The notes: generated by a model not told the origin, from the sequence alone. Numbered from the stretch's first letter, positions 19,392 to 33,639 are shown. The stretch: DNA of 64,000 nt from Enoplolaimus lenunculus (GCA_030248215.1 JASANG010003765.1:1-64000), one strand, 5' to 3'. Made by a program: numbers and translations.

Positions 19392-19806
19392 TGTGGTGTG
19401 GCGACCCGTATAAGAACAGAAGGAACGATATTTATTTTGCCTCATTTGAAAGTACTCCCTGCTTTCTGTTACAACTGTTATTTACTTTTAAAATTCACTT
19501 TATGTTAGTTGTACTCGACTGCCTTCATTTTATGGTTCTTCTTTGGAATAGAATCGGCTTGCGTCAAAGTTTTTGTTGATTGCCATGTCCGTTAATCTTT
19601 TTTGGATTAAATGAAGTTTATGTGGGTTGTCTTCGCGGAGCGTCTGTTAATATTTAAGCAGTCTAGCTCGTTTTTCTGCTTTGTCCTCTTCTACGGACTC
19701 TTGTTAGGAACATATGGATTGTATCCACTAACAAATCTGATTAGGAATACAAACTCCTATTGATTAAGACTCAAAATGGGGAACCCTCATATTCAGGTCA
19801 CTACAG
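19392..19806. mobile_element. Family B TIR element, old copy
   Basis: Left end GGCGACCCGTATAAGAAC, right end ATTCAGGTCACTACAG. Interior matches the other copies (ACTCCTATTGATTAAGACTC) with much divergence. Confidence 0.6.
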
Positions 19807-19878
19807 TAATCGAATGCAAGGTATCGCAAGTAGCTTTAATGACTGGCTGTTGTTTATACTTGGTTCTAATTTTCACAG

Positions 19879-20154
19879 CTTATGCCCATTGTCTCAAATT
19901 ATAGCATCGTCTATCAGCAGTTGGTTATTGGTACTGGACATTTCGAAGCAGCCAATGGAGAAGTTAAAAATTTTTTATATTTTTTACATTTATTCATTGG
20001 TGCTTTTGGTGTCGTGGCGAGTTTGTCATTTGCAGCTGATGCCGTTCGCTTGTTAAAACACCTATTGCAAACTGGTGATGGGCGCAGCACAAACATAAGC
20101 ATACGGGCCTATGAATATGAAACTGGACAATCAAAAACTGTGCCCCATCAATAG
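19879..20154 (+). CDS. Possible 3'-terminal exon of a membrane protein
   Basis: A good acceptor (TTCTAATTTTCACAG) precedes a frame that opens CTT ATG and runs 90 residues to TAG at 20152-20154. It has a hydrophobic span (FLYFLHLFIGAFGVVASL) followed by AADAVRLLKHLLQTGDGRST and a polar tail. Either the ATG at 19882 starts it or an upstream exon in phase 0 exists. I found no convincing upstream exon and no family match. It begins 73 bp after a family B element. Confidence 0.4.
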   Translation, partial: LMPIVSNYSIVYQQLVIGTGHFEAANGEVKNFLYFLHLFIGAFGVVASLSFAADAVRLLKHLLQTGDGRSTNISIRAYEYETGQSKTVPHQ

Positions 20155-23100
20155 CATATATATCCGGTTGTACGCTTTTGAAATCTTCATTGCGTGCAAA
20201 GTAGATATTTCAAATTGAGCTAAAAGCCATATATATATATGACTGTTCAGATTTTTCTGAAAATAAGTAGTAGCGAAACTATTCTTTTTTTTGCTATGGA
20301 TTCAGTTTGGTTCACGCAAGTGTACCACTTTTTCAACGTCGGGAGCGGACGCCGATATAGAAAAGATCGAAAATTGCTCAAGTCTAACTTTGTTTTCGTC
20401 AATTTTTTTCAACATTGCATAATACTTGACAATTTGTGTTCAGGCCCGAAGCTTGCTTACTTTGCTAGGGGGGCTGAAAAATTTTCACGAGGGGCACACA
20501 AGAGTTTGTTTTTACTTTACACGTAAAGTTGACAATTTTCTGTGTGGGGCGGGCGCAATTATTCCAAGAGCGGGGGGGGGGGACGCTAAGCCCCCTGACC
20601 GCCGGTCTGGCTATGGGCTCGTCGAGTTAAAAATATTTCGATCCTTGTACTATGTTTTTCTGCAATCTTTGGGTTAGTTTCGGCAGAGACTCAGCTGTTT
20701 AAAGTGTTTTATATACAATACTTCAATGAATGATTGATTAAGTTGTTAAATGCAACATTTGAAGTGCATTTTCTACGCAGAACAAACAAATGTCTATAGT
20801 CTGAAGTTTATGTTGGTCTTGGTACTCAAGGTTAAGCATGTTAGCATCCAAATTCAGGTATTTGACGATTTTATGCAACGGCGTCAAAACCGGACGTTAA
20901 TAATGAATGTTAATTTCAGGTATTTTTGTTAAAAATAAATATAAATTTTATCCCAAAGCTCAACTGAAAACTTATTGACCGATCAAAAAGTATTTTTAAA
21001 ATTTTTGACAACTACAGCTATACGTGAAAAATCTCGATTATGCAGATAAAACCGTAAATACAACTTTCTGCCGTATTACCGAAGCATCTCAGTCACACGT
21101 TATGGCGGATTAAAGGGCCGCCCACCACGCAACGCAGTCGTAGGCCCTTTAAATGAGATCAAAATCAAAATTTGGATTAATATTCAGTACTGAAACCGCG
21201 TTTGGCTTGTCGCTCGATTGGTGTGCGAGCTGTTTTTTAAATATATACAACTCGGTATCCGCTATCAGAAATTTCAGCATCCTCCGCTGTCCATAGACCA
21301 TGGCGCTCGCGGCCCGACAACATAAACCGCTTAAACGCGTACACTTGTAAACATTTTTCGCGACTCTAGAGTTTGCTGTTTGAAGATGCCTTTCGCAAAT
21401 ATATTCATGACGTGTAAATATGCTCGACCCTTATATAAGCAGTCTAATATGAGCGAACCCAGAACACAATTTTACAGGTTGGGATTTGCGGAACCTATGC
21501 GATAACGCATATAACCGCACAACTGATGCCGCCGGATTCGCAGCATTTTTCAATTTTGTATTTGTCAAATGCGTTTGCTTGGTAGTGAAAAAGCACCCAT
21601 TGAACCACTGCTGTATCCACCGGTCTTTTACGCTAAAAACCCCTAAATATACACAGAAAGCACATTAATACTTAAAAGTTTTTAGTTTTGACTTTTTTTC
21701 TCGTTGTGCTCACACTACTGGTTTCCGGAGTGTCGTGCGAAAACCACTGAGAGAAACTGCGCAGTTTTTAGATTTTTATTACTGTCGGCAGTTCACCAGA
21801 ATATATACATCTTCTAGATATACATATACGTCTGCGTCTGGTATATCTTCCGTTGTGTCGTTTATTGTACCTGGTTGCATTTTGCCAGAGGCCAATTGAG
21901 CTTTTATGATAGCCGAGGTTATGCGCCATATATACCTAAACCTAGCGGTACACTTTCAAATTCAAAACAGAGTTTTGTTTGGTGAACCTCAAATATACAG
22001 CGTAGAATAAAACGCATGCGATGAACAGATATTTTAAGAGGTACTGGAACCAATGAGCACTTTACGAATAGATGAGTACGATATACATATAAAGCAAACG
22101 GAAGCTGTCTTGCCTTAACGTTGGCGTATTGTAGTACTTCGATGTCGACATAATGCAATGCATTTTTTTGATGTGACTTTATTTTTTGATCATAAAGCAC
22201 TTTTACCATGATTTATTTAGTATCCGAGAAGTGGTTGGTCAATTAGTGCAGGATTCGTATTTAGAAAAAAATTGAAGTGGGATTTCAGATTGAAATTCGC
22301 AAAACATACTGAATAATGTAAAGGAGTGGCACGCCTAAAGGACAACCTTTTTTGACACTTACAATAGTTCAACGGTGGATTCTTATGCACTAGGTAACCG
22401 CATGATGTTGTTTTTGTGAAAATAAGCTCGGATACAAGAACCGGCACTGATCGATATGTTGAAGCGTACGGTCTACTGCTACGCCTGATTCGTAGCATTT
22501 TTTTTACATATTTGACCATTTTTAAGTAATTCCAAGCGGGGTTCACGGGCACCAAACCAACCCCCTTTGGATCCGACCCTGATAAATGATTTGTTTATGC
22601 GTCCCTAATTAGGTTGGCTGTGACAGAACGTGTTCAGTCTGTAATAAAAAGTTTAGGCATGAAGTGGATGTACGCAAAATGAAATGTTTTGCACAAGGCT
22701 GTGAGTCTTTTATTTTTGCGTTTTGAGGTTATAAAATTTTCTGCAAACGTATAACCTAATGACAAAAATTTCGGTCAATCTTGTCGGCTTTGGTATAGGC
22801 CAGTAGTTTCGCGCTTCAGGTCACACGTTAACGGGTGCCAGACGTTCACACGTTAGTTTTAGTTTCAAAAGTGAATGGTGTAAAATTTCAGTTCCAGTTT
22901 ATCTAGGTACATCCTTAAAAGTTATATTTTGGGGGGAAGGCACCGAATAACTTTAAGAGGTCCTACAATTGCAATTCAAGATTGTTTGCATTTAGACCAA
23001 ATCTATTTAGGGGAGTACGAGCCAAATTTGGGGAGAGGTAGGCATGCGGAGACCACTGATATCTGTCCATTGCGTTTTGTAATTATGTCAAAAAAACTGG

Positions 23101-23625
23101 AACGGTTCTCAGTCAGCAAAAATACCTTACGATTTATTTAAATTTAATAAACAGTGATCGGTAAAAATTACCAGGTCCGCAATAGAAGTTTACAGGGCTG
23201 TTGTTGAAATTTTGACCACGGAATTAACGATGTCTGTTAGGGGCATCGCCACTCCTACCCGTATAGGCGCGATACAAAAATTTTTTTTCAACCTTCACCT
23301 TTTTTTGAAACATAATTTGCTTGATTCGTTTGCGGTTGGGTGATTACATTTTTTAAAAGAAAATGCGAATCCTATATTGGCTCTCGCCATTCAGATACGG
23401 GCTCTCAGTCCAAATTTAGCCCTTATTACGCCAGAGATTTTGAACCTGCAACATTAATTATAACTGAACCTAACGCTTAGCCTAGTCTGAACTAAAGCAT
23501 AAACTTCTATTTTAACGGCTTGCAAGTCCACGAATAATCTGTATGTTTCTGAAACCAGTTATTGGAGGGCCATACATAGGAATGAGTCTACAAATTTTTT
23601 TATGATATAACTTTGGTAATAGTTT
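20155..23625. other. Gene-free region
   Basis: No supported gene. G-rich run GGGGGGGGGG at about 20572. A minus-strand frame near 22380-22555 ends at a GTAAGT-like donor, but no acceptor or family supports it. Confidence 0.45.
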
Positions 23626-24066
23626 TACTATTGTGACCCGCGTAAGAGGGGGCGGGGTAATAAGGGAGTCCGCATTTTGAGTCCCATTCCATAAATATCC
23701 GTATTCCTAATAAGTGTCCGTAACCGAATTCAGTCCCTAAGCTGTAATTAGAGTTCATAATTGTCAATTATCCCTAATTGTAGTGCAAAAATGACTCGAG
23801 ACCCAAATATAGTTGAGTTCGAAACCTTCAAGCATACTTAAGTTTTGAAAGTACATTCCTAAGTATAACCTAGCATTATCACTCAAGCTTTCGATATAAG
23901 ACAAATAAACGTTTAATGCATCGGCTAGTTGCAATACCAGATATATCACTAAGAAAGGCTTGCGGAGGGCGGGTTAAAAATAAATAACATTCCGTTACCA
24001 AAATAACGGGGGTCCCTCTGTAGAGGCCAAATAAATATCAGTCCCCCTCTTATCCGGGTCACTACA
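23626..24066. mobile_element. Family B TIR element, inverted copy
   Basis: Ends CTATTGTGACCCGCGTAAG and CTTATCCGGGTCACTACAG. The interior is the reverse complement of the copy at 24384-24825 (for example CCGCCCTTCGTTACTGAT against the GGAGGGCGGGTTAAAAATAA side). Confidence 0.8.
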
Positions 24067-24383
24067 GTACTCTTTCTGAGCCTAAACCGTTGTAACAACT
24101 GAGCAACTTTGTCAAGAACTTCACAATAAATTTATTTGCATTCGTTGTTGCTCCGAATTTAGGCTTATTTTTCTTACACAACAGTTGTTACTGCCACCCT
24201 CGCTGTGGTCAGAGTTTCATTCTTCGCTGATTTGTGAGTAGGATACAATTGAATTAAGCATTGGTAGACAGAAGCAACACGAAGTTTTATCAAATTTTGA
24301 AGTTTGGATTTTACTAAGCAGTAACTGTAGATATCAAAAGTAACAAATTTGGTGAAAGAAGGTTGGCGTTGTGTATTAACCTA

Positions 24384-24825
24384 CTGTAGTGACCCGAATA
24401 AGAGAGGGGACTGATATTTATTTGGCCTCTCCAGAGGGTGCCCTGCTTGTTATTCGGTTACGGACTGTTATTTATTTTTAACCCACGCTCCGCCGCCCTT
24501 CGTTACTGATATATCCGGTACTGGAATTATCCGTTGAATTAAACGTTTATTTGTCTTAGTGTCAATAGCTTGGGCGATAATACAAGATTATACTTAGGAA
24601 TGTACTTTCAAAATTTACGTACGCTTTAAAGTTTCGAAGTCTACTTTATTTGCTCCTGGAGTCATTTATACGCTACAACTAGGGATAATTGACATTTATG
24701 AACTCTAATTAGGGCTTAGGGACTCTATCCGCTTACAGACTCTTATTAGGGATACGGACTCCAATTGATTCGAACCCAAAAAGGGTACCCCCTCTTATTA
24801 CCCCTTCTTATTCGGGTCAATACAG
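24384..24825. mobile_element. Family B TIR element, best copy
   Basis: 442 bp from CTGTAGTGACCCGAATAAGA to TTATTCGGGTCAATACAG, flanked by TA on both sides, which suggests a TA target duplication. It encodes no protein: a MITE, possibly Tc1/mariner- or PIF-related. Confidence 0.85.
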
Positions 24826-25245
24826 TATAGTGAAAATAGCGGAGGCGGAACCCGAATGTTTAACTGCAAAACTTTAAAAGACGTTTTGTTATTATGCGAC
24901 TATAATTGGTGTGTGTAAATATTAAAGCAGGTCAGCTAAAATTTTAGATAACGAATGCACTCAAAATTTTAAAAATTCTGGTTAAATTTTGTTATTTTTA
25001 TTTCGCATCGGACAATTGCAACATATTTGTATGAAAATGGTTACACGATTTTTAAGTGATTTATGTGTCATCTACTCTTTAGCTGCGCCCACCGTATAGA
25101 AAATAGCAAAGCCTATTTCTCTACTTCTGCTTCAAAAGAGCCAACAAAAGACATTGAGTGAGTAAAATTCTGGCAAACGGTAAATTACAGCAATTCTAGC
25201 GATTTTTTACAGTTAACAATAAACAATCATACATACCTGCGTTTA

Positions 25246-25635
25246 CCTTCCTGATATTCGGTTACCGACTGTTATTTATTTTTAATCCGACCTCCGCCGC
25301 CCTTCGTTACTGATATACGTCCGGTGTTGCAACTGTCCGTTTAATTACACGATTATTTGTCTTGTATCAAAAACTGGAGCGATAATGCAAGGTTATACTT
25401 AGGAATGTACTTTCAAAACTTAAGTATGCTTTAATGTTTCGAACTCTAACTTTATTTGGTCCTGGAGTCAGTTATGCACTACAATTAGAGATAATTGACA
25501 GTTATGATTTTAATTAATTTTTAGGGACTGTGTTCGCTTACGGACGCTTATTAGGGATACGGACTCCTATTGATTTGGACTCAAAATAGGGACCCCACCT
25601 CTTATTATCCCCTCCTCTTGTTCGGGTAACTACAG
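25246..25635. mobile_element. Family B TIR element, left end lost
   Basis: Starts inside the family at GATATTCGGTTACCGACTGT and runs to the right end TTCGGGTAACTACAG. Shares the GGAATGTACTTTCAAAACTT block with its neighbours. Confidence 0.75.
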
Positions 25636-28600
25636 TACTAATAGCAATGATTTGCTTTCAAAAAATACGTAGCAATTTTAAAATCAGTTATTGTATAATG
25701 CTTTTAAATTTAAGTTTTTCAACCGCATTTCAGTTTGACAATGAAACTCTCTACTGAACGCAGCCTGTAGTCAAGAGAGAGGCTGTGGTCTTAGCCCCCT
25801 GGAAAATTTTTGACCCCTAGAAAATTTTCTACCGTGCCTGTCAGTCAACAAACCCCTTGTATGCTCCACCTGAAAATTTTAAACTCGCTAGTAAGGTGAG
25901 CTGGCTGTGATCCTGACTGAACGTAGTAGCAGAAAGCAGGAACAACAGCTTTTTGAGAAATATTCGAGCCTTCGATTGTATTATAATCGGGAACATTTAA
26001 ACTCATCAGCCTGACAAAACACAATACGAACATATTAAAAACTACTGAGCAATGACAAAATATTAAACTGTATGATTACAATAACGACTCAGCAAATCTG
26101 TTAAAGATAATATTTATATAATTTCAAATTTTATTCAAATTCAACATTTTGTTGAGCTGATTAGGAATTCTAGCTAGTTGGCTGGCTACAACACGTAAAC
26201 GTTACCGCCGAAATATGTGTCCCAATGGTATATTAGTTAGATTTGTAAGCTGTAAAAATGAACGCTTTGACCACTAATACTTAATATAAATTTAACTTTT
26301 GTCTGGCGATATTTATGTGCTCCTGTAATACCTATAAAAAGAACACGAGATCAGTATCACAACGGTTTTAACTTGGAATAGCTAGTTTCAACGTAGAATC
26401 ATGAGCTTACTAGCTAGCTACATAAACTGTTTTAAAAAGTTTAACATTACCATTTTTTAAATTTAAGCATTTATATGGTGCGTTCATCTTTGTACATTTT
26501 AGTTTGATATTTCTGTTTTTATGCTTTGTATCAGAGATGGATAAAGCCGGTTAAAATGGCTGCTGAAGGTTCCCTTATTTCTCAATTTCTGCCTAGTATT
26601 CTTTGGAAAAAATGACTAATTATTTTTAAAAAATATTTTGCTCAATAATTGATCACTAGGCCTAGGATATATTTTTACATTGCATTCTTTATACTTTGTG
26701 CCGCAATAAATTATTATGCAACATACTTTACAAGTTTCGTTAGTTTTACTTTCATAAAATGTTACAAATGTTGTTTTGAAATAGACCTCTCGCCAATTGT
26801 TAACAGTTCTCTGCTAGCATGTTATCCTTGTTATCCTTTTCCGGACACGAATTCGGTCAATATTCATCCAATTCAGAACAGATCAACGGAAATGTATGAT
26901 TTAAGCCGCAAGTTTTTACTGTTTATCTGTGCTTTTTGCTTGCAGTTAAGTGTTTTACGTTGGTTTTGAGTTTTACAGTCAAGAATACTTACATTATTCT
27001 TTCACTTATGAGCAAATTTACGATGAAGGTCGCAGGCGCGTTGCCAGGATCTTCAATTGGGAGGGTTCTAGTTAACCTTTAGATATCGTAATGGTTATCG
27101 TTTGAAGAATTCGCGAACGAAGCTAACTGAAAGCTTAACCCGTGTGAAACGTGTGAAAAACACAACCTCGCAAATGAACGAGCATGAAGCTAGACGTAAG
27201 TTTAGTATAGATGAAATACCTTTCTAACAGTGGCAAAACGTTTTTTGGTTCATGATTTGGGGTCTCGGACCAACCTATCCCCTGCCCACAAAGCAAATTA
27301 AACTTGTGCAATTTTGTCTAAACTTGAAAGCTGCGTTTTTTTGTAATTTTACGAATGGTTTTATCAGAATTATTACCAGTTTTCCGGAAGCACACAGGTA
27401 AGTCAGATTTGAATTAAGTTTATCAAGTTTAGAATTCATCGAGTATGTTTGCTTGTTCTTGGTGTTATTACGAGCTTGGCGCGTTAAGTACCGGTGCTTT
27501 GTTACAAGGATTGTTCATAAAATGCAAACTAACCGTGGCTATTGAACTCGTACCTATCTTGAAGCTTCGGTGTACAATCCTTGCTTCGATAGCTGGAAGA
27601 AATAGTCTACGCCACGCGCCGAGTTAATATTCTGGCTTTTAGGCCTTTATACACTGTACTAACAACTGCCACTGTTATTTTCTGTATAAACAACGTCCTT
27701 TGATTTATTTATAAAACCAGCGGTGCCGCTGGTGAAGTGTGATCAATATGCCGTGTCAAACATTAAATGTTGTGTGGTTTAGATTTTAGAACGTTGCCTT
27801 TCAAATCCGCAGCAACCAATAAAATACTCGTCAAAGTGCTTGTAAGATATGCAACTCATGCATTTTAAAAAATACAACACAAACATTGCTCGATGCAGCA
27901 GATTATACGTTGGCAGCAATGTCTTGTTCTCGTTTTTGTGTCATTCATGTCTAAATATGAAACCGATTAATTGTATGAATTCAATGATGCTAAGTGTGAT
28001 TGGAATTTTGATTTAAAATTTGGCCAATACTGCTAATTTTGAAAAGTTGTGAACTAGTTTAGTTTATTAGTTTATGGCTAACATCGACGCAGGCCCGTAT
28101 CCAGCTTACCTTGCTACGTTTGTGTGGCTAAAAGTTTATCAGGAGAAGTATACAAGCGTTTTCGATGTATACAAGTAAGGGTGAAAAATTTCTACGAGGG
28201 CTAAATTCTTCCAGGGGTTCTGAGCCGCCCTGGCTCTCTCTCCCTCTCTGGCGACGGACCCGCATTGACATTCTCTGCGATTACACGACCTAAAAATTGA
28301 CTGACGGGCCGAGGTTATACACGCACTACTCTAGGCTTAGTATCTTGAGGTGGACAGCAAAGAAAACTTATTAAAATCTTTCGAATCGGTCCGTTGCGGT
28401 AGCCAAGAGGGTCAGACTCAGCTTTTTACGCGACTATTTGCCTTTCTATTTATCTTCGTCTTTCAAAGTTTTTGCGCCGTTTGGAAATAATGCTCAATTC
28501 CCACATCGAGACCTTGAAACTTTTGGTCCCTTTTAAACATTTTGGGTTGGCCATATCTCAATGGTCCTAGCGTTCTTGGATTTTAGAAATATACCGCTAG

Positions 28601-29354
28601 TATGGCTGAAGTTTTCACCACATCGCATCTTTTAGACCACATCTAGTGGCCCTATGGCAATACAATATTGTTCTTCGCTTGCTTATTGTAAACAAGATAC
28701 ATTTTGTTCAAAATCCATGGCTGTAAACAGATTAATCAACTTTTGCATCGTTTATTGCGTCCAATAGCAGATACAGAAATTTTTGACCAAGGGCGCATTA
28801 CATATGGGGTGAAAAACTCGTGAGCGAATCAGGCAAGCAGTCAAACGCAATTTTCGTGGTGCAAAAGTAGAAATCTGAAAAATAGAATTTTACCACGCGA
28901 GGGAGAAGCCAAACGCTATTTTTGGAACACAAAGCAACAATTCTAAGGTTGAGGCGTTGCCAATTTAATACGCCCTTGATTGCATCACAACAGTAAGAGT
29001 AGCACATGGCACAGCATATGATTTAACAAAATTTTTGACTCACGGTGCCCTACGGCGCCGCGCGCTAAGCATAGCGCCACACTAAGTCTTCGTGTGAGAG
29101 TAGATACTGCCAAAATATGAAATATACAATTCGAAAACTTCGGGGCGAAGTGCATAGTGTTCCCGAAACAGAATTATTTTTCAGTTTGCATAGTTTTTAT
29201 ATTCTAACTGTCCAACTTTGTGGACGAAACGTATCCGACGGAAGCAGATGAAGGTGGGGGCTAAGACCCCCCGTAAAAACTAGAAAATCTTACTTGTTGA
29301 TCCTGTGAAATACTTACATGCACTTCGAGAAATTTATTTAGCTGCTCTAGCAAG
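25636..29354. other. Gene-free region
   Basis: No supported gene. About 27100-27300 shares a block (GCAAAACGTTTTTTGGTTCA and GGTCTCGGACC) with 51640-51720, marking a dispersed repeat. Confidence 0.45.
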
Positions 29355-29705
29355 TTGAGCTGGCTACGGATCGACTTTGGAGCCCTTGGCATACGTATCC
29401 ATCCGAAACAGTGTTGTTTATTTCGATCAGTAAAACACGATGGGGTGACCGCAGTAAAACGATCCTTGGCACCACCCGCGCACGTACAAGTGCGTGCACT
29501 TGATGAAATATATAACATTACTTTTCAGGTTGTTCTTTTCATTCCAGTCCTAACTGTCGGAATAAAAACACGAATACCAACCACTACAGACAACGCCACA
29601 CTGACCCGTGTGTTGTCTTTTGGGCTGCCCCCAATGGGTCGGCCGTCTATAATATTCATCCTAACCAATCTTTTCTCGAGCGTTCACGCTGTTGTGGGAG
29701 AGTGA
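29355..29705 (+). CDS. Doubtful open frame of 116 residues
   Basis: Begins with TTG, not ATG, and is open to 29705. A usable acceptor (ATTACTTTTCAG at about 29529) would give an exon beginning VVLFIPVLTVGIKTR. No family match; listed only because the frame is long for this region. Confidence 0.2.
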   Translation: MSWLRIDFGALGIRIHPKQCCLFRSVKHDGVTAVKRSLAPPAHVQVRALDEIYNITFQVVLFIPVLTVGIKTRIPTTTDNATLTRVLSFGLPPMGRPSIIFILTNLFSSVHAVVGE

Positions 29706-29750
29706 ACGATAGCCGACGGCAGTTTGGTTATTCAGTAAAATCCATGAGTG

Positions 29751-29830
29751 TGTATGTATGTATATATTAAATATATATATAATATATTATATATAATATA
29801 TATGTATATATATTTAAGTATATATGTATC
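29751..29830. repeat. AT-rich TATA microsatellite
   Basis: Mostly TATATA units with TATGTA interruptions. Confidence 0.85.
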
Positions 29831-32194
29831 TTATTCATGCATAGAGGTACCTCGTCAATATTGGAGTTCTAGTACAAAATAATTCTTATACTGTTACACC
29901 ACAGATAAGCGGCTGTCACAGTCTCGGTTGTGTATATTTGTATATGAACCGGTATTTTCCTGGGTCTTTTCGCCGATGGCTGGGAGTGTCTGAATATTTG
30001 GCAGCAAAAAAGCTAAGAAATACCGGACACTCACACACGACTATATTGATATCGTGCATGAAGTGTGTGTGCGCGTGCATAGAAGAGTTTGTTGAAACAA
30101 ATACAATAAACACGATCGCTAGCGTTTGAAACCTGTATGCGTAGCAGCTTCATGGTACACCGGCCGGTGTAAGAGGGGTAATCAGTGTGTTCAGAACGAT
30201 TCAAATATCCCCCCCTGGCAACGTTTTAGAGCGTTGGTGTTGCGATATCAACCGCATGCCCCTGCGAAATTTATTTTGACCGACAGTATGTTGAACCCGA
30301 TACGTATATAGGGATTAGTAAACCGATGGACAAGACTATGTTATGCGATGTTTATTGGATACGCCGCTTTTGCAATGTGTGGCGCCTGCTTTTTTTTTTG
30401 AAAACCGTTTAAAAGCTGGAGCGTATCATCATTAATATAACTCGACCCATACCCGAATAAAAGCGATATTGTCATTCAACTGACACGCAAGCAGCAATCA
30501 TAAGCTGTTCTAATTATACGCATGGTAAAAACTGTATTTTAAATACAGTCGTTGCCCGCCATACGCTGGCAAAATTTCGTTCCGACCGGATATAGGTGTT
30601 AAACGTAGGAGGTTTTTGAATCCATTATTGCAGCAAGCGAAAATTTTGAACTCTACACGTTAATTGGTTGATTATAATTTTAGAACATGTACTTATTGAA
30701 GCAATGCTTGAAATTTCGGCCATAGTAGTTTGAGCCCAAATTCAAAAATTCGTTTATCGAAAGCAGGTATAACAATTAAAATTAAAAACACCCAAAAACT
30801 GAAAACTCAAACTTTGCGTAAGGGGCATATGCTTTGCTAAAAATAGTACGCTTCTTTCTAGTGTAATGGATTAGCATTTTAATGTCTCGAATGTAAATAA
30901 AGTATAACGAAAGCAACCTGATGCGTTTTGAGTAAACGAAATTTCATATATCCTCATCAAACGAATTATGAAACAAATAATCAGCCGTTGAGTAAAACAA
31001 TTGACGTAACAGTAAATATTGCAAACCCATCGTGCATTATCTATTCGGTCTATTGTTCATTTACGTTATTGAACAAAATCCTTGAATAAAAGCCTTTTTC
31101 GAAGTATATATATTGCTGGCTCAAATATTGCAGCTAATTCCCGAGTGACTTTATTCAGTACAAAACATTTATTGTCGTTTGAAAAAGACAGAGAAGATCG
31201 GTGTCATCAAAAACACTTATCGCACACTTGTATCCAACGTTACGTTACAGTTCGGTGTGGTATATAAGCTACGGCCCACAGACTTGTCGAAGGCAGCTTA
31301 ACATATTAGCAAAAGCCATAAAATCCAGAAATGACATATCTTTTTACGATCAACTGTAAACATTCTGAAGCGGGTATTAATACAGTGACAGCTCAAAACC
31401 TAATTTTTACGTCAGATTAAGTTCGTCCTCGTCTTTTTTCGCTGAAAACCGCCGGATAGTAAAAGTAGTCCGCTTGTGGACATGAACACAAATTTGCACG
31501 TATGTCCTTAAAGAACAGAAATTTATATGTATGTATATATGCTTTGAATTATATGTCTATAGCGCTGTTTTTGTTTACTTTGCCCACAATCTTTAACCCT
31601 AAGCTTGAGTCCAAATCTAAGCCTAATTCTGCTTTAAGCTTGAGCATAAGTTTAGATCCACATCAGAAAATTTCGAAACCAAAAGGGCAATTGTATGAGC
31701 CTATACTAAAAATATAAATAATATATAGATAAGTACATATGTTCTTCCTAAATATATATGTAAAGTTTTATATATAGGTAGGTATGTGTGTAGCAAGTAT
31801 AGGAATAACCAGTGTCAATTGAACAAAAAACTCGCATGCACATGCTTCTTATAATTCGACACATTCGCTCTTGCGTTATCGCTAACAGGAAAGCGTTTGT
31901 TCTAAACACACCGGGACGTGGTCAAAATTTCATTTCGGGGGACTTATATCCAAGGAGTTGCAGCTTTTTGGACCGAGCAGAGCGGGCACGAACATTTTTC
32001 AAATTCTAAAATCCACAATGTTATCCTAAAGTATGGCAATTGTTTGTGTTTTAATAACGTTTGAAAAAGATCCGAACGCAATCTTCGTATTCATTGACAG
32101 CAAACATTTTTAGGTTTACGCTTGAGTTACCCCGTCTTTTGTAGAGTTTGCTACGAGCATCCCAACGGATTATGTATACGTGAAATATTATTAG
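29831..32194. other. Gene-free region
   Basis: No supported gene. A weak GCCTAAG-type patch lies at about 31595-31710, ending GGGCAATTGTATGAGCC, a decayed family C copy. Confidence 0.4.
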
Positions 32195-32400
32195 TCAGTG
32201 CAGAGTTAAATAATTTCAACGTGTATGGCGTAGTGCACAATACAAACTAGACGTGAGAGCGCCCCTTGGGCTCGCGCGTCAACGTGTTATAGTTAAGTAG
32301 CGATGGTAAAACGCCTTCAACTCCAGTCTACGCGGTTGAAATCTTCGCGTCAAATTTAATTTCAAACGAAACAGAAAATATTCATGTGAGAAAGGGTTAA
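32195..32400 (+). repeat. tRNA-derived SINE, copy 1
   Basis: Shares with 39135-39388 the blocks AGACGTGAGAGCGCC, GGGCTCGCGCGTCAA, a degraded tRNA-like head (AGTAGCGATGGTAAAACGCC) and the tail AGAAAATATTCATGTGAGAA. Confidence 0.65.
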
Positions 32401-33639
32401 ATATTTTTTATGCTCAAAAATAAAGTACCCCGTTTGACCGTCTTAAGCTATGTTGTTAAAAGTCGCATTGATGGTCAGTGTGCACTTTCCGAAACGCATA
32501 AATCAGATTCAAAGCCTGACTAAGCTCAAACCGAAGCCATGCCAAATGCTGAAATCTTCGAGCAATATGAGTGACGAAGTGCACAAAACCGAGTTGATTT
32601 CAAAACATTGTGTTAATACTTTTTATATACGTCTACCAGTTTATTTCTCCGAACCGCAATTGCTGGGGGGGCTTTAAGGTTAAATTTGCTATGGTTAGCA
32701 GAACTATTCTTCATTTCGTAAAACTTGGCAATCCTTCAGAACCCGTCAATATTTTTGTAAACTGGCAAAAAATATCTCAATGGCGAGCCTGTCGCGAAGA
32801 TAATCCCATATAAAACAAAATCCATATTGTTATCCTCAAGTCCGTTAAAAGTTCCTTATATTGTCACTCCAGAAATTAAAGGAAAAGGATAATATTCCCT
32901 TTATCCCTCGAGTTTTGTATACGCCTTTGGCACGTTCGGCATAAGACACACACACAAGTGCGGTTGTACATGTATGATAATTTTGTCACCGTCATATGAT
33001 TTCGTTCTAAGGCGCACTTTGCGCACATGTTTAATGTGAATGTGTACTGGCTGTTGTGTGTGTACGTGAGCGGTTGGTTGTGTCCATTTTTTGTGTTCCA
33101 GGAGAGCCCCTTTCTATCAGTGCTTTCTAGTCTAATATTGCGATCACACAGTGGTTTAGACACTATCGAAAAATAGAGTGTTTGTTGAGAGAGAGACGTA
33201 TATTTTTCTAAGTCCAAGCATGTGTATATATATAGCGGTTGCATCTTTTACAGCGGAATAATATAGTGATTGTTATTCTAACACCAGAGTTGTTGCGCCT
33301 GATGTTTAGAATACGCTTGTTGTCAAACAGATTTGTTTCAAGCAAAGCTGACAAATAACGCACGTTTTGAGTTTGATTTTTGCGTATATATTTGTTTCCG
33401 ATATTTGAACAGTGTTCCTTCAAATTAAGATTTCCTTATTTTTATTTCATGCCCATTAATCAGCATTAACCTCTATGCAAATTTTAAGTAATATTTTAGC
33501 AGTTTTTTTTGTTCATGACTGTTGACTGAAGCGTATATGGGAAAATAGGATAATATATCCTGTGCGGAAATATCTGATGAGATTGGAAAAAATCGCGGTT
33601 GGAGCGTTTAAAATAAAGTGCTGAATGCCAAAGGTCATA
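32401..33639. other. Gene-free region
   Basis: A 122-residue minus frame at 32876-33244 has no signals or family match. Nothing else seen. Confidence 0.4.

Noticed and set aside
32876-33244. 122-residue minus-strand ORF
   Set aside because: No start context, splice signals or family resemblance; composition typical of noncoding AT-rich DNA.
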